Shown piece after piece: positions 55,030 to 61,887 of a DNA stretch of 64,000 nt. The stretch is from positions 1 through 64,000 of the forward strand of contig NZ_QHKZ01000001.1 in NCBI RefSeq assembly GCF_003194585.1, in the 5' to 3' direction. The notes below the pieces were generated by a model. That model was not told where the DNA came from, searched no databases, and saw nothing but the letters and a program-made list of their open reading frames with translations. This DNA comes from Nocardioides daejeonensis (GTDB taxonomy: Bacteria; Actinomycetota; Actinomycetes; Propionibacteriales; Nocardioidaceae). A program made the translations under genes and the position numbers. Positions within the stretch are counted from its first letter, which is position 1; the number at the start of each line of letters is the position of its first letter.

Positions 55030-56081
55030 GAGCCGACCACGACCCGATCGCCCTCGGCGAGTCCCTCGGCCTGGATCTCGGCGTACCCCTGCGCAGAGAG
55101 GCCGGTCGCGACGCGGATCGCTTCCGTAGCGCCGCCCGCCCCGAGCCGGATCACGCGGACGGTGCCCGAGGCGTCGGTGCTCAACGCGGCCAGCGGCACC
55201 ACGAGCACCCTGCCCCGGGTCTTTCTCAGCGGCACCGTCACCTTCACGTTGGCGCCGCGCAGCCGACGCTGCCGTGCCTCGCTCAACCGAGCGAGACGCA
55301 CGGTGGTCCGGCCGCCCGTGTCGGTGGAGGTGACCGCACCGAGCCGACCGCGGATGCGCGCTCCGCCGGGCACGTCGATCTCGGCGCGCATCCCGGCTTT
55401 CAGAACCTTCAGGTCGGCCGTCGTCAGGCCGACCGTCACCACCAGGTGCGAGCCGGAGAGCAGGAGAGGAGCCTCGGGGAGTGGCTGGCCCAGGCGGGCC
55501 GGCATCCGGTCGACCCGCCGCGGCAGCGTCGGTACGTAGGCCACCTCGCTCATCGGCAGCGCACCCCGCTTCGGCGGGGCCGGGTAGCCGAGACGTTCAT
55601 AGAGGCGCTCCACCGCCGTCCCGGTGGCGGCCGTGAACTCGTCGTCGACCTCTCCGGGATCCAGACCGAGCGCGTCCAGCGCCCTCTCCAGCTGGCGTAC
55701 GTCGGGACCCACGTCCCCGGGGCCGAGGTCGCGGTAGGAGGGGAGCGCGCCGGGCAGCGTGATCACCGGTCGCCCGGCGACCTCGAGGAAGACCTCTCCG
55801 GCGTGCACGGTGTCGCCGCGCCGCTTCGCGATCCGGGTGACGACAGGGATGGGCGCCGTGGCGCGCACCACCAGCTCGACCGGGTCCGAGAAGCCTGCGT
55901 CGCCGCGGACGATCACCGCCGAGGTGAGGGTACGTCGCTCGACCTCGGCGGTGACCGGTCCGCTCGGCCGCGGCGTCCCTCCCTCGCGGGCGGGGGCCAT
56001 CGCGAGAGCGACGGCGTATCCAAGGATTGCGCAGAGCAACGCGCCGACGACCATCAGGGCGAGTGCGCGGTAGCGCCTCAT
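55026..56081 (-). CDS. membrane-fusion-like adaptor with peptidoglycan-binding domain
   Basis: 351 residues. One N-terminal membrane helix (LALMVVGALLCAILGYAVAL) is followed by a beta-barrel/lipoyl-like part and a peptidoglycan-binding helical module (GPDVRQLERALDALGLDPG). HlyD-like strands with a final beta domain follow (ARIRGRLGAVTSTDTGGRTT). In Gram-positives it would contact the MacB-like permease from outside and anchor it to the wall. GGAG 8 nt before ATG 56081 fixes the start. It is the first gene of the ABC operon and is preceded by the shared promoter motif. Confidence 0.85.
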   Translation of the reverse strand: MRRYRALALMVVGALLCAILGYAVALAMAPAREGGTPRPSGPVTAEVERRTLTSAVIVRGDAGFSDPVELVVRATAPIPVVTRIAKRRGDTVHAGEVFLEVAGRPVITLPGALPSYRDLGPGDVGPDVRQLERALDALGLDPGEVDDEFTAATGTAVERLYERLGYPAPPKRGALPMSEVAYVPTLPRRVDRMPARLGQPLPEAPLLLSGSHLVVTVGLTTADLKVLKAGMRAEIDVPGGARIRGRLGAVTSTDTGGRTTVRLARLSEARQRRLRGANVKVTVPLRKTRGRVLVVPLAALSTDASGTVRVIRLGAGGATEAIRVATGLSAQGYAEIQAEGLAEGDRVVVGS

Positions 56082-56159
56082 CGACACGCTCCGGCGGCCC
56101 CGTTCGGGCGCGCTGGCGAGGGTTCGGGGACCGAATGGCGTGGCTGAGGCATGGCGGCA

Positions 56160-56182
56160 GGCTGGCAACGAGTTGTGAAGAA
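56160..56182 (-). promoter_or_regulatory. shared motif copy A (upstream of the ABC operon)
   Basis: On the minus strand this reads CTTCACA-A-CTCGTTGCCAGCC, matching copies B and C over about 20 positions. It points towards the adaptor gene, about 80 nt from its start codon. The TGTGAAGA end pairs with copy B as an inverted repeat. Confidence 0.6.
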
Positions 56183-56207
56183 CCGGTCACGGATCGGTCA
56201 GCTCGCG

Positions 56208-56229
56208 TCTTCACATCTTCTTGGCAGCC
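56208..56229 (+). promoter_or_regulatory. shared motif copy B (upstream of the histidine kinase)
   Basis: CTTCACA-T-CTTCTTGGCAGCC, continuing as GGTGCCAGGAT, nearly the same as copy C. It ends about 20 nt before the kinase GTG at 56249. With CAGGAT as -10 the mRNA would be leaderless. Confidence 0.65.
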
Positions 56230-56248
56230 GGGTGCCAGGATGTGCGGG

Positions 56249-58093
56249 GTGACGAGGAGCGCGGTGAGGCGGATGGTCGGTCCGCCGGGCCTGTTGGGCC
56301 GCTCGATCCTTGCTTCGGTGTTGGTTGCCGCGGTCGCCAGTGTGGCAACGGCTCTCCTCACCACCCATGCCGCCCGGCTCAGCGCGGAGCGGGAGGAGGT
56401 CCGTGTCGCGCACATCGACCGAGAGATCGTCGAGCGCCTGGAGGAGTACGGCCGTGGCCAGGCGAGTTGGTCACGAGCCGGCCGGCTGCTGGGAGAGCTC
56501 GCCGGAGCGTCGCAGACGAAGATCGCCGTCACCGATGTCGACGGACGCCGACTCGCCGGCTCCGACCAGGAGCAGCCGAGCGCCGCGGCCGGAGAGCCCA
56601 CCGCGGTGCTCGACCCGTTGGCGGGGCTGGTGGCAGACGCGATGGCAGACCCTCCCACGGCGTACGACGACCTGAGCCTTCCGGCGTCGCTGCTGACCGC
56701 ACGGCCGGGTGGCGCCGACCTGCGGGCGGCGCTGCGCCGCGACTACGACGTGATCGGGGTCTGCCCCGGCCTGCCCGCGGCCGACGGCGAGCTGCCCGAC
56801 GGGCTTCCGTCGACGTTCGCCCTGGTCATCGTCTGCGAGGACCGGCCGCCGACGCGGTCCGAGACCGGTTCCGGACCGCTCGGGCGGACCGCACGTCTAC
56901 AGAACGCGGTGGCGCTCGACCAGCGTGCGTGCCTGCAGCGGCGCGACGTGCCCTCCGCGCTGGTCCGCCTCTACGGAGACGAGGCACCCGAACTGATCAC
57001 CCTGCACCTCCCTGAGGCCGCCGGCCCCGATGGCTTGACTCCCGCCCACCAGCGGGCCTGGGAGGACTGCGCGACGTCGTCGCTGACCCGGCAGCTACGG
57101 CCCGAGGTGGCTCCTGCGGCCGTGCTCTACGTGACCGAGACCCGGGAGGTGCAGCGCGGCCTGCTCAGCCGGATCGGTGGAATGCGCATCCTCGTCGCGT
57201 TGCTGGTGATCCTCGCCGCGGCGGTGCTCGCCAGCCTGCTGGCCTCCCGCCGAGTGCTGCGACCGGTACGACGGCTCACCGCCGCGACCCAGGAGATGGC
57301 TGCGGGAGACCTGGCCACCCGCGTGCCCGTCGTCGGCCACGACGAGGTGGCTCGACTGGGACGCTCCTTCAACGACATGGCGGCGGCGTTGACCGCTGCG
57401 GACGAGCAACGCCGACGGATGGTCAGTGACGTCGCTCATGAGCTGCGGACCCCGCTGTCCAATCTTCGGGGCTATCTCGAGGCCGGGCGTGACGGCGTCC
57501 TGGAGCGCGACGTGGCTTGGACCGCGTCGCTGCTGGAGGAGGCGATCGTGCTCCAGCATGTCGTCGACGATCTGGCTGTGCTCGCCCAGGCAGACGCGGG
57601 TCGGCTGGAGGTCCGCCGGCTGCCCGGCGACGTCGTCGTCACCGTCGACGCCGCCCTGGCCGCGATGCGCGGCCAGGCGGACGCCCGCGGAGTCACCCTG
57701 GTACGCCGTGGCCTTCCGGTCGCCTCTGCCGCCCACGATCCGCTCCGGATCCGGCAGGTGCTCGCCAACCTGCTCTCCAACGCTGTCCGGCACTCGCCGC
57801 CCGGCGCGGAGGTGAGCGTCGCCGTCGAAGAGGAGCGGGGAGACGACGACCGCCCCTGGGTCCGGATCGAGGTCGCTGATCGGGGCGAGGGGATCGCGCC
57901 GGAGCACCTGGCCCAGGTCTTCGAGCGCTTCTTCCGCGCCGACCCGTCACGTGCTCGCGAGACTGGGGGAAGCGGTCTCGGCCTGGCGATCGTGGAGCGA
58001 CTCGTCGCCGCGCACGGCGGCAGCGTGGCCGCCGGGCACCGGGTCGGAGGCGGGGCGGTCCTCACCGTCCTCCTGCCCGGCGGGTCCGGCTGA
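56249..58093 (+). CDS. membrane sensor histidine kinase
   Basis: 614 residues. Helix 1 is LGRSILASVLVAAVASVATA, followed by a roughly 290-residue extracytoplasmic sensing domain, and helix 2 is GGMRILVALLVILAAAVLAS. A HAMP domain (RRVLRPVRRLTAATQEMAAG) leads to the DHp helix with SDVAHELRTPLSNLRG (phospho-His) and the ATPase with N box LLSNAVRHSPPG, DRGEGIAPEHLAQVFERF and GGSGLGLAIVERL. It probably signals to the regulator encoded at 59281. The start is uncertain: GTG 56249 has AGGA 8 nt upstream; ATG 56240, GTG 56264 and ATG 56273 are also in frame. Confidence 0.93.
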   Translation: MTRSAVRRMVGPPGLLGRSILASVLVAAVASVATALLTTHAARLSAEREEVRVAHIDREIVERLEEYGRGQASWSRAGRLLGELAGASQTKIAVTDVDGRRLAGSDQEQPSAAAGEPTAVLDPLAGLVADAMADPPTAYDDLSLPASLLTARPGGADLRAALRRDYDVIGVCPGLPAADGELPDGLPSTFALVIVCEDRPPTRSETGSGPLGRTARLQNAVALDQRACLQRRDVPSALVRLYGDEAPELITLHLPEAAGPDGLTPAHQRAWEDCATSSLTRQLRPEVAPAAVLYVTETREVQRGLLSRIGGMRILVALLVILAAAVLASLLASRRVLRPVRRLTAATQEMAAGDLATRVPVVGHDEVARLGRSFNDMAAALTAADEQRRRMVSDVAHELRTPLSNLRGYLEAGRDGVLERDVAWTASLLEEAIVLQHVVDDLAVLAQADAGRLEVRRLPGDVVVTVDAALAAMRGQADARGVTLVRRGLPVASAAHDPLRIRQVLANLLSNAVRHSPPGAEVSVAVEEERGDDDRPWVRIEVADRGEGIAPEHLAQVFERFFRADPSRARETGGSGLGLAIVERLVAAHGGSVAAGHRVGGGAVLTVLLPGGSG

Positions 58094-58120
58094 GCGTCGC
58101 GACGTCCCAGGGGATGCGGG

Positions 58121-59173
58121 TCAGCGACCGTCGGAGACCGCAGCCGACATCGCGGAGCGGAACGCCTCCAGCTCGGCCAGGTTCTCCCGGACGAAGCGTT
58201 TCTCCAGATCGACCTTCACAGCGTCGTGGCTCGTGCGCCACGGCCTGCGGCAGCGCTGATCGGCGACCGCCAGCTCGATCTCCGCCGCACGCAGGTCAGC
58301 CAGCTGTGCCGCCGCGACGCCCTCCGTCGCGAGGTCGGGGCCCAGCAGCCGCTCGGCGCGAGCCCGGAGCTTGGCCTGCGGCTCGTCGAGCGCGGTGTAT
58401 CCCGCGTGCCCCGCGTCGGCGAGGCAGGCCGCCCAGGCGCTGGTCGCCGCGGCGACCCGCGGATCACGCTCCAGCTGGTCGCGCAGGTCGCGGACCCGCT
58501 CCAGCAGGCTCGCGAAGCTCTCCTCGACCTGGCCGATCCGGCGCTCCGTCCGTGCCAGCTCGCGATCGGTCGGCTCCAAGGCGTAGGCACGGCCCGAGCA
58601 GGACGTGTCTGCGTTCGAGATCGAGGTGCCTGCGAGATAGCCCTCGTCGTCGAGGGCGATCTGCGGGCCGTAGAACGTCTGGTGATAGGCGACGCGCTCC
58701 GCCACGCTCATCCGGGCGACGATCGCGTCGTTGGGGTTCTTCTGTGCGCGGCTCTGCTCGGCGCCGAGCTCCTTGGTGCTGATGCCGTAGCCGAACTGCG
58801 CGGCGAACTCGTCTGCCGGCAGGTCCGGGAATCCGGCCGGCTCCAGCATCACCCGCCCGTCCGCGGTCACCGTGGCGTCGAAACCCGCGTCGACGTAGGG
58901 CACGTACTCGAATCCCTCAGCCGCCATGCATCGCGCGAGCTCCTCCTCGATCCGCAGGTTGAGCGCGTCGTCCGTCTCGATGCTTCGGGTGCCGACGCCG
59001 AGGTAGTCGTCCAGCGGGCCGACCTCAGGGTCGCCGGGTTGGTCGATGCCGTTCCCCGGATCCGCGCCGGGGGACGAGCCGGGGCCGGCATCGTCGGCAC
59101 AGGCGGCGGAGGCCAGCGTGACTGCCAGGACGAGAGCGGCAGCGCGAAGGTGCCGCGTGAGGTGTGGTCGCAT
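58121..59173 (-). CDS. lipoprotein encoded between kinase and regulator
   Basis: 350 residues. A lipoprotein signal ends in the lipobox LASAACADD, followed by a Gly/Pro/Asp-rich linker. The mature part is helical and acidic, with conserved-looking Cys pairs (LARCMAAEGFEYVPYVDAGF, ADTSCSGRAYA, AWAACLADAGHAGYTA, DQRCRRPWRTSH) resembling secreted proteins that sit beside MacB-type ABC genes in actinobacteria. No enzyme motif is seen. A role in sensing or as a pump accessory is inferred from the position. ATG 59173 is chosen; ATG 59212 in frame overlaps the region of motif C. Confidence 0.78.
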   Translation of the reverse strand: MRPHLTRHLRAAALVLAVTLASAACADDAGPGSSPGADPGNGIDQPGDPEVGPLDDYLGVGTRSIETDDALNLRIEEELARCMAAEGFEYVPYVDAGFDATVTADGRVMLEPAGFPDLPADEFAAQFGYGISTKELGAEQSRAQKNPNDAIVARMSVAERVAYHQTFYGPQIALDDEGYLAGTSISNADTSCSGRAYALEPTDRELARTERRIGQVEESFASLLERVRDLRDQLERDPRVAAATSAWAACLADAGHAGYTALDEPQAKLRARAERLLGPDLATEGVAAAQLADLRAAEIELAVADQRCRRPWRTSHDAVKVDLEKRFVRENLAELEAFRSAMSAAVSDGR

Positions 59174-59239
59174 GGTGGCGAGGGTCGCAGCGGTCGATGA
59201 AGGGGTCGTCAAGATCCGATGAGTCTGTGCATCCCGCGC

Positions 59240-59262
59240 TTCTTCACAGCTTCTTCGCAGCC
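59240..59262 (+). promoter_or_regulatory. shared motif copy C (upstream of the response regulator)
   Basis: CTTCACA-G-CTTCTTCGCAGCC, then CGGTGCCACCAT, aligned with copy B through about 30 positions. CACCAT would be the -10 box and GTG 59281 the leaderless start. It is a likely binding site of the regulator it precedes. Confidence 0.65.
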
Positions 59263-59280
59263 CGGTGCCACCATCGTCGA

Positions 59281-59973
59281 GTGAACGCGCGCATTCTGGT
59301 GGCCGACGACGACCGCAAGCTGGCCGCCCTGGTCCGCACCTACCTCGAGCGCGCCGGACACCAGGTGGTGACGGTGCACGACGGTCAAGCGGCGTTGGCC
59401 GAGTGCCGCCGACGGCAGCCGGACCTGGCCGTCCTCGACATCATGATGCCGGTCCTTGACGGCCACGACGTGTGTCACGTGCTCAGGGCCGAGGGAGAGG
59501 TGCCGGTCATCTTCCTCACTGCCCGCACGACCGAGGACGACCTCGTCCTGGGGCTGGGCCTCGGTGCCGACGACTACGTGACGAAGCCCTTCAGCCCGCG
59601 TGAGCTGATGGCGCGGGTGGAGGCCGTGCTGCGGCGTACCCGACCGGACCCGGGGGCGTCGGTGGTGCGCGCCGGGTCGCTGGTGATCGACGAGGAGCGC
59701 CACCTGGTCACGCAGGCGGGCCGATCGGTGCCCTGCACACCGGCGGAGTTCCGGATCCTCCGGGAGCTGGTCACGCACCCCTCGCGGGTCTACTCCCGGC
59801 AGCGTCTGCTGGAGGCGGCGTTCGGCTTCGACCATGATGCGCTCGAGCGCACCGTCGACGTGCACGTGATGAACCTGCGTCGCAAGCTGGAGCGCGACCC
59901 GGCCAGCCCCGAACGCCTCGTCACCGTCTACGGCGTCGGCTACAAGTACGTCGCCGAGGAGCAGGAGGGGTAG
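59281..59973 (+). CDS. OmpR-family response regulator
   Basis: 230 residues. Receiver domain: acidic pocket ILVADDDRK, phosphoacceptor Asp53 in LAVLDIMMP, Thr in VIFLTART and Lys in DDYVTKPFSPREL. The C-terminal winged helix reads TPAEFRILRELVTHPSRVYS and ERTVDVHVMNLRRKLE, with YGVGYKYV at the end. It would be phosphorylated by the kinase at 56249 and act at the three motif copies. It is the only regulator of the cluster. GTG 59281 lies directly after motif C. Confidence 0.95.
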   Translation: MNARILVADDDRKLAALVRTYLERAGHQVVTVHDGQAALAECRRRQPDLAVLDIMMPVLDGHDVCHVLRAEGEVPVIFLTARTTEDDLVLGLGLGADDYVTKPFSPRELMARVEAVLRRTRPDPGASVVRAGSLVIDEERHLVTQAGRSVPCTPAEFRILRELVTHPSRVYSRQRLLEAAFGFDHDALERTVDVHVMNLRRKLERDPASPERLVTVYGVGYKYVAEEQEG

Positions 59974-60003
59974 GGGAGCGGAGCCCACCGCTATTCTCTG
60001 CGC

Positions 60004-60915
60004 ATGCCTGGACCCCGGATCGCGATCGTCACCGACTCGCCGGCGTCGCTCCCGGAGGAGGTCGTCGAGGAGCACGGGATCTTCGTCGTACCGCTGCAGG
60101 TGATCATCGGGGCGACCAGCTACGACGAGGGTGTCGACGAGGGCGCAAGCCCGGCGATGGTGGCCCAGGCGCTGCGCGAGTTCACCCCGGTGTCCACGTC
60201 CCGCCCATCGCCTGCGCGGATGCTGGAGATCTACGCCGACATCGCGGAACAGGGGTACGAGGAGATCGTCTCCGTGCACCTCTCCGGCGAGATGAGCGGC
60301 ACCTTCGACTCCGCGCTCGTCGCTTCGCGGACCGCGGTGGTGCCGGTGCATCCCGTGGACTCGCGCCAGGTCGGCCCGGCGACGGGGTACGGCGCGGTGG
60401 CCGCTGCCGTCGCCGTGGCTTCGGGTGCCAGCGCCGCAGAGGCAGCGCTCGCCGCGCGGCAGCGGGCGGAGGCCTCGACCTCCCTCTTCTATGTCGACAC
60501 CCTGGAGTACCTGCGTCGCGGCGGACGGGTGGGCGCTGCCGCCGCGTTGCTGGGTGGCGCGCTGGCCGTGAAGCCGTTGCTGCGCGTGTCGGACGGAAAG
60601 ATCGACTCCTTCGAGAAGGTGCGCACGGCAGGCCGTGCCCTGGCACGCCTCGAGGAGCACGCGGTGCAGGCCGCCGACGAGCAGCCGGTGGAGGTCACGG
60701 TGGCCCACCTGGCCAGTCCGGAGCGGGCCGAGGCACTGGCCGCGAAGCTCGCCGGTCGACTCGACCTGGTGACCCCGGTCCGGATCGCGGAGCTGGGTGC
60801 TGTGCTGGGCGCCCACGTCGGTCCCGGCATGGTCGCGGTCTGCGTAGCACCGGCGCTGGAGGGCGCGGTAGCGGCCGCCAGTGGGCCTGACTCGGACGAC
60901 TCGCCTGTGGAGTAG
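60004..60915 (+). CDS. DegV-family fatty-acid-binding protein
   Basis: 303 residues of the DegV/EDD fold, which binds a long-chain fatty acid and, in some bacteria, serves as the donor subunit for fatty-acid kinase. The N-terminal IAIVTDSPASLPEEVVEEHG and FTPVSTSRPSPARM are typical, as are VSVHLSGEMSGTFDSAL and YLRRGGRVGAAAALLG. The conserved Ser/Thr contacts for the lipid head group are in these loops. Actinobacterial synteny with comEA-comEC is kept. Confidence 0.94.
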   Translation: MPGPRIAIVTDSPASLPEEVVEEHGIFVVPLQVIIGATSYDEGVDEGASPAMVAQALREFTPVSTSRPSPARMLEIYADIAEQGYEEIVSVHLSGEMSGTFDSALVASRTAVVPVHPVDSRQVGPATGYGAVAAAVAVASGASAAEAALAARQRAEASTSLFYVDTLEYLRRGGRVGAAAALLGGALAVKPLLRVSDGKIDSFEKVRTAGRALARLEEHAVQAADEQPVEVTVAHLASPERAEALAAKLAGRLDLVTPVRIAELGAVLGAHVGPGMVAVCVAPALEGAVAAASGPDSDDSPVE

Positions 60916-60981
60916 CGCGGTTCTCCACAAGGGGAGTCGCATCGAGGTCAGGCGTCGGGGGCGCTGCCTAGCGTGCTCGGC

Positions 60982-61887
60982 ATGCGCTCCCGTTCTCCCT
61001 CCGCACACTCCGAGGCACTGGCCCGTCGGCTGGCCCAGCTGAGTGCTGAGCTCGGCGACGGTGCCCCGGTCCCCGCGGCGAGGGAGGAGAGCGCAGAGAC
61101 CGGGAGCCCCTACGACGAGAGCTGGCAGGAGTACACGCATGTTCGGCAGCCGGTGCTGCCGCCCTCGGCCACCCCGCCACCGGTGCCGCCGCCGGTGCCG
61201 GTGCCGGGACGCCACGCGGCGGCGCGCCGGATGGCGTGGTGGGATCTCTCGGGGCTGCGCGGCCGGGTGGCGCTGGAGCCCGCCCACGTCGCGCTGGCGG
61301 CAGTCGCAGCAGCCCTTGCCCTCGGGGTGACGTGCTGGTGGGTGCTCCAGGACGACGCAGGCGAGCCGTTGCCGACGAGCGCCGCGCCCCGTGGGCTGGT
61401 GACGCCCGCCGCGGATGCGCCGATCTCCTCGTCGACGGGCGCGAACCCACCGGGCGAGGTCGTCGTCGACGTGACCGGCAAGGTACGCCGCCCCGGCATC
61501 GTGGTGCTCGACCCGGGATCCCGTGTGGTCGACGCCGTCGATGCGGCAGGCGGCGCGCGTCGAGGTGCCGACCTGACCGGCCTGAACCTGGCCCGGGTCC
61601 TCGTCGATGGCGAGCAGATCGTCGTCGGCCTTCCCGCGGCTCCTGGCCCGGCCGCCTCGGCCGCTCCTTCGGCGGTGCCCGGAGGGGCACCCGTCGGCCT
61701 GGTCAACCTGAACTCCGCCGGCCTGAGCGAGCTCGACGAGCTGCCCGGTGTCGGGCCGGTCACGGCGCAGGCCATCATCGACTGGCGCGACGCCAACGGC
61801 GGCTTCCGTTCGGTCGACCAGCTCCTCGACGTACAGGGGATCGGCGAGAAGACGCTGGCCGACCTGGCGCCGCTGGTCACCCTGTGA
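60982..61887 (+). CDS. comEA: ComEA-like helix-hairpin-helix DNA-binding protein
   Basis: 301 residues. A long, proline-rich cytoplasmic N-terminus (APVPAAREESAETGSP, PPSATPPPVPPPVPVP) precedes one membrane helix ([20 protein letters not shown]). A SLBB-like domain (EVVVDVTGKVRRPGIVVLDP) follows, and the C-terminal HhH pair is LNSAGLSELDELPGVGPVTA and DVQGIGEKTLADLAPL. It would bind incoming DNA at the cell surface and hand it to ComEC. ATG 60982 is preferred over GTG 60973. Its stop overlaps comEC (GTGA). Confidence 0.94.
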   Translation: MRSRSPSAHSEALARRLAQLSAELGDGAPVPAAREESAETGSPYDESWQEYTHVRQPVLPPSATPPPVPPPVPVPGRHAAARRMAWWDLSGLRGRVALEPAHVALAAVAAALALGVTCWWVLQDDAGEPLPTSAAPRGLVTPAADAPISSSTGANPPGEVVVDVTGKVRRPGIVVLDPGSRVVDAVDAAGGARRGADLTGLNLARVLVDGEQIVVGLPAAPGPAASAAPSAVPGGAPVGLVNLNSAGLSELDELPGVGPVTAQAIIDWRDANGGFRSVDQLLDVQGIGEKTLADLAPLVTL

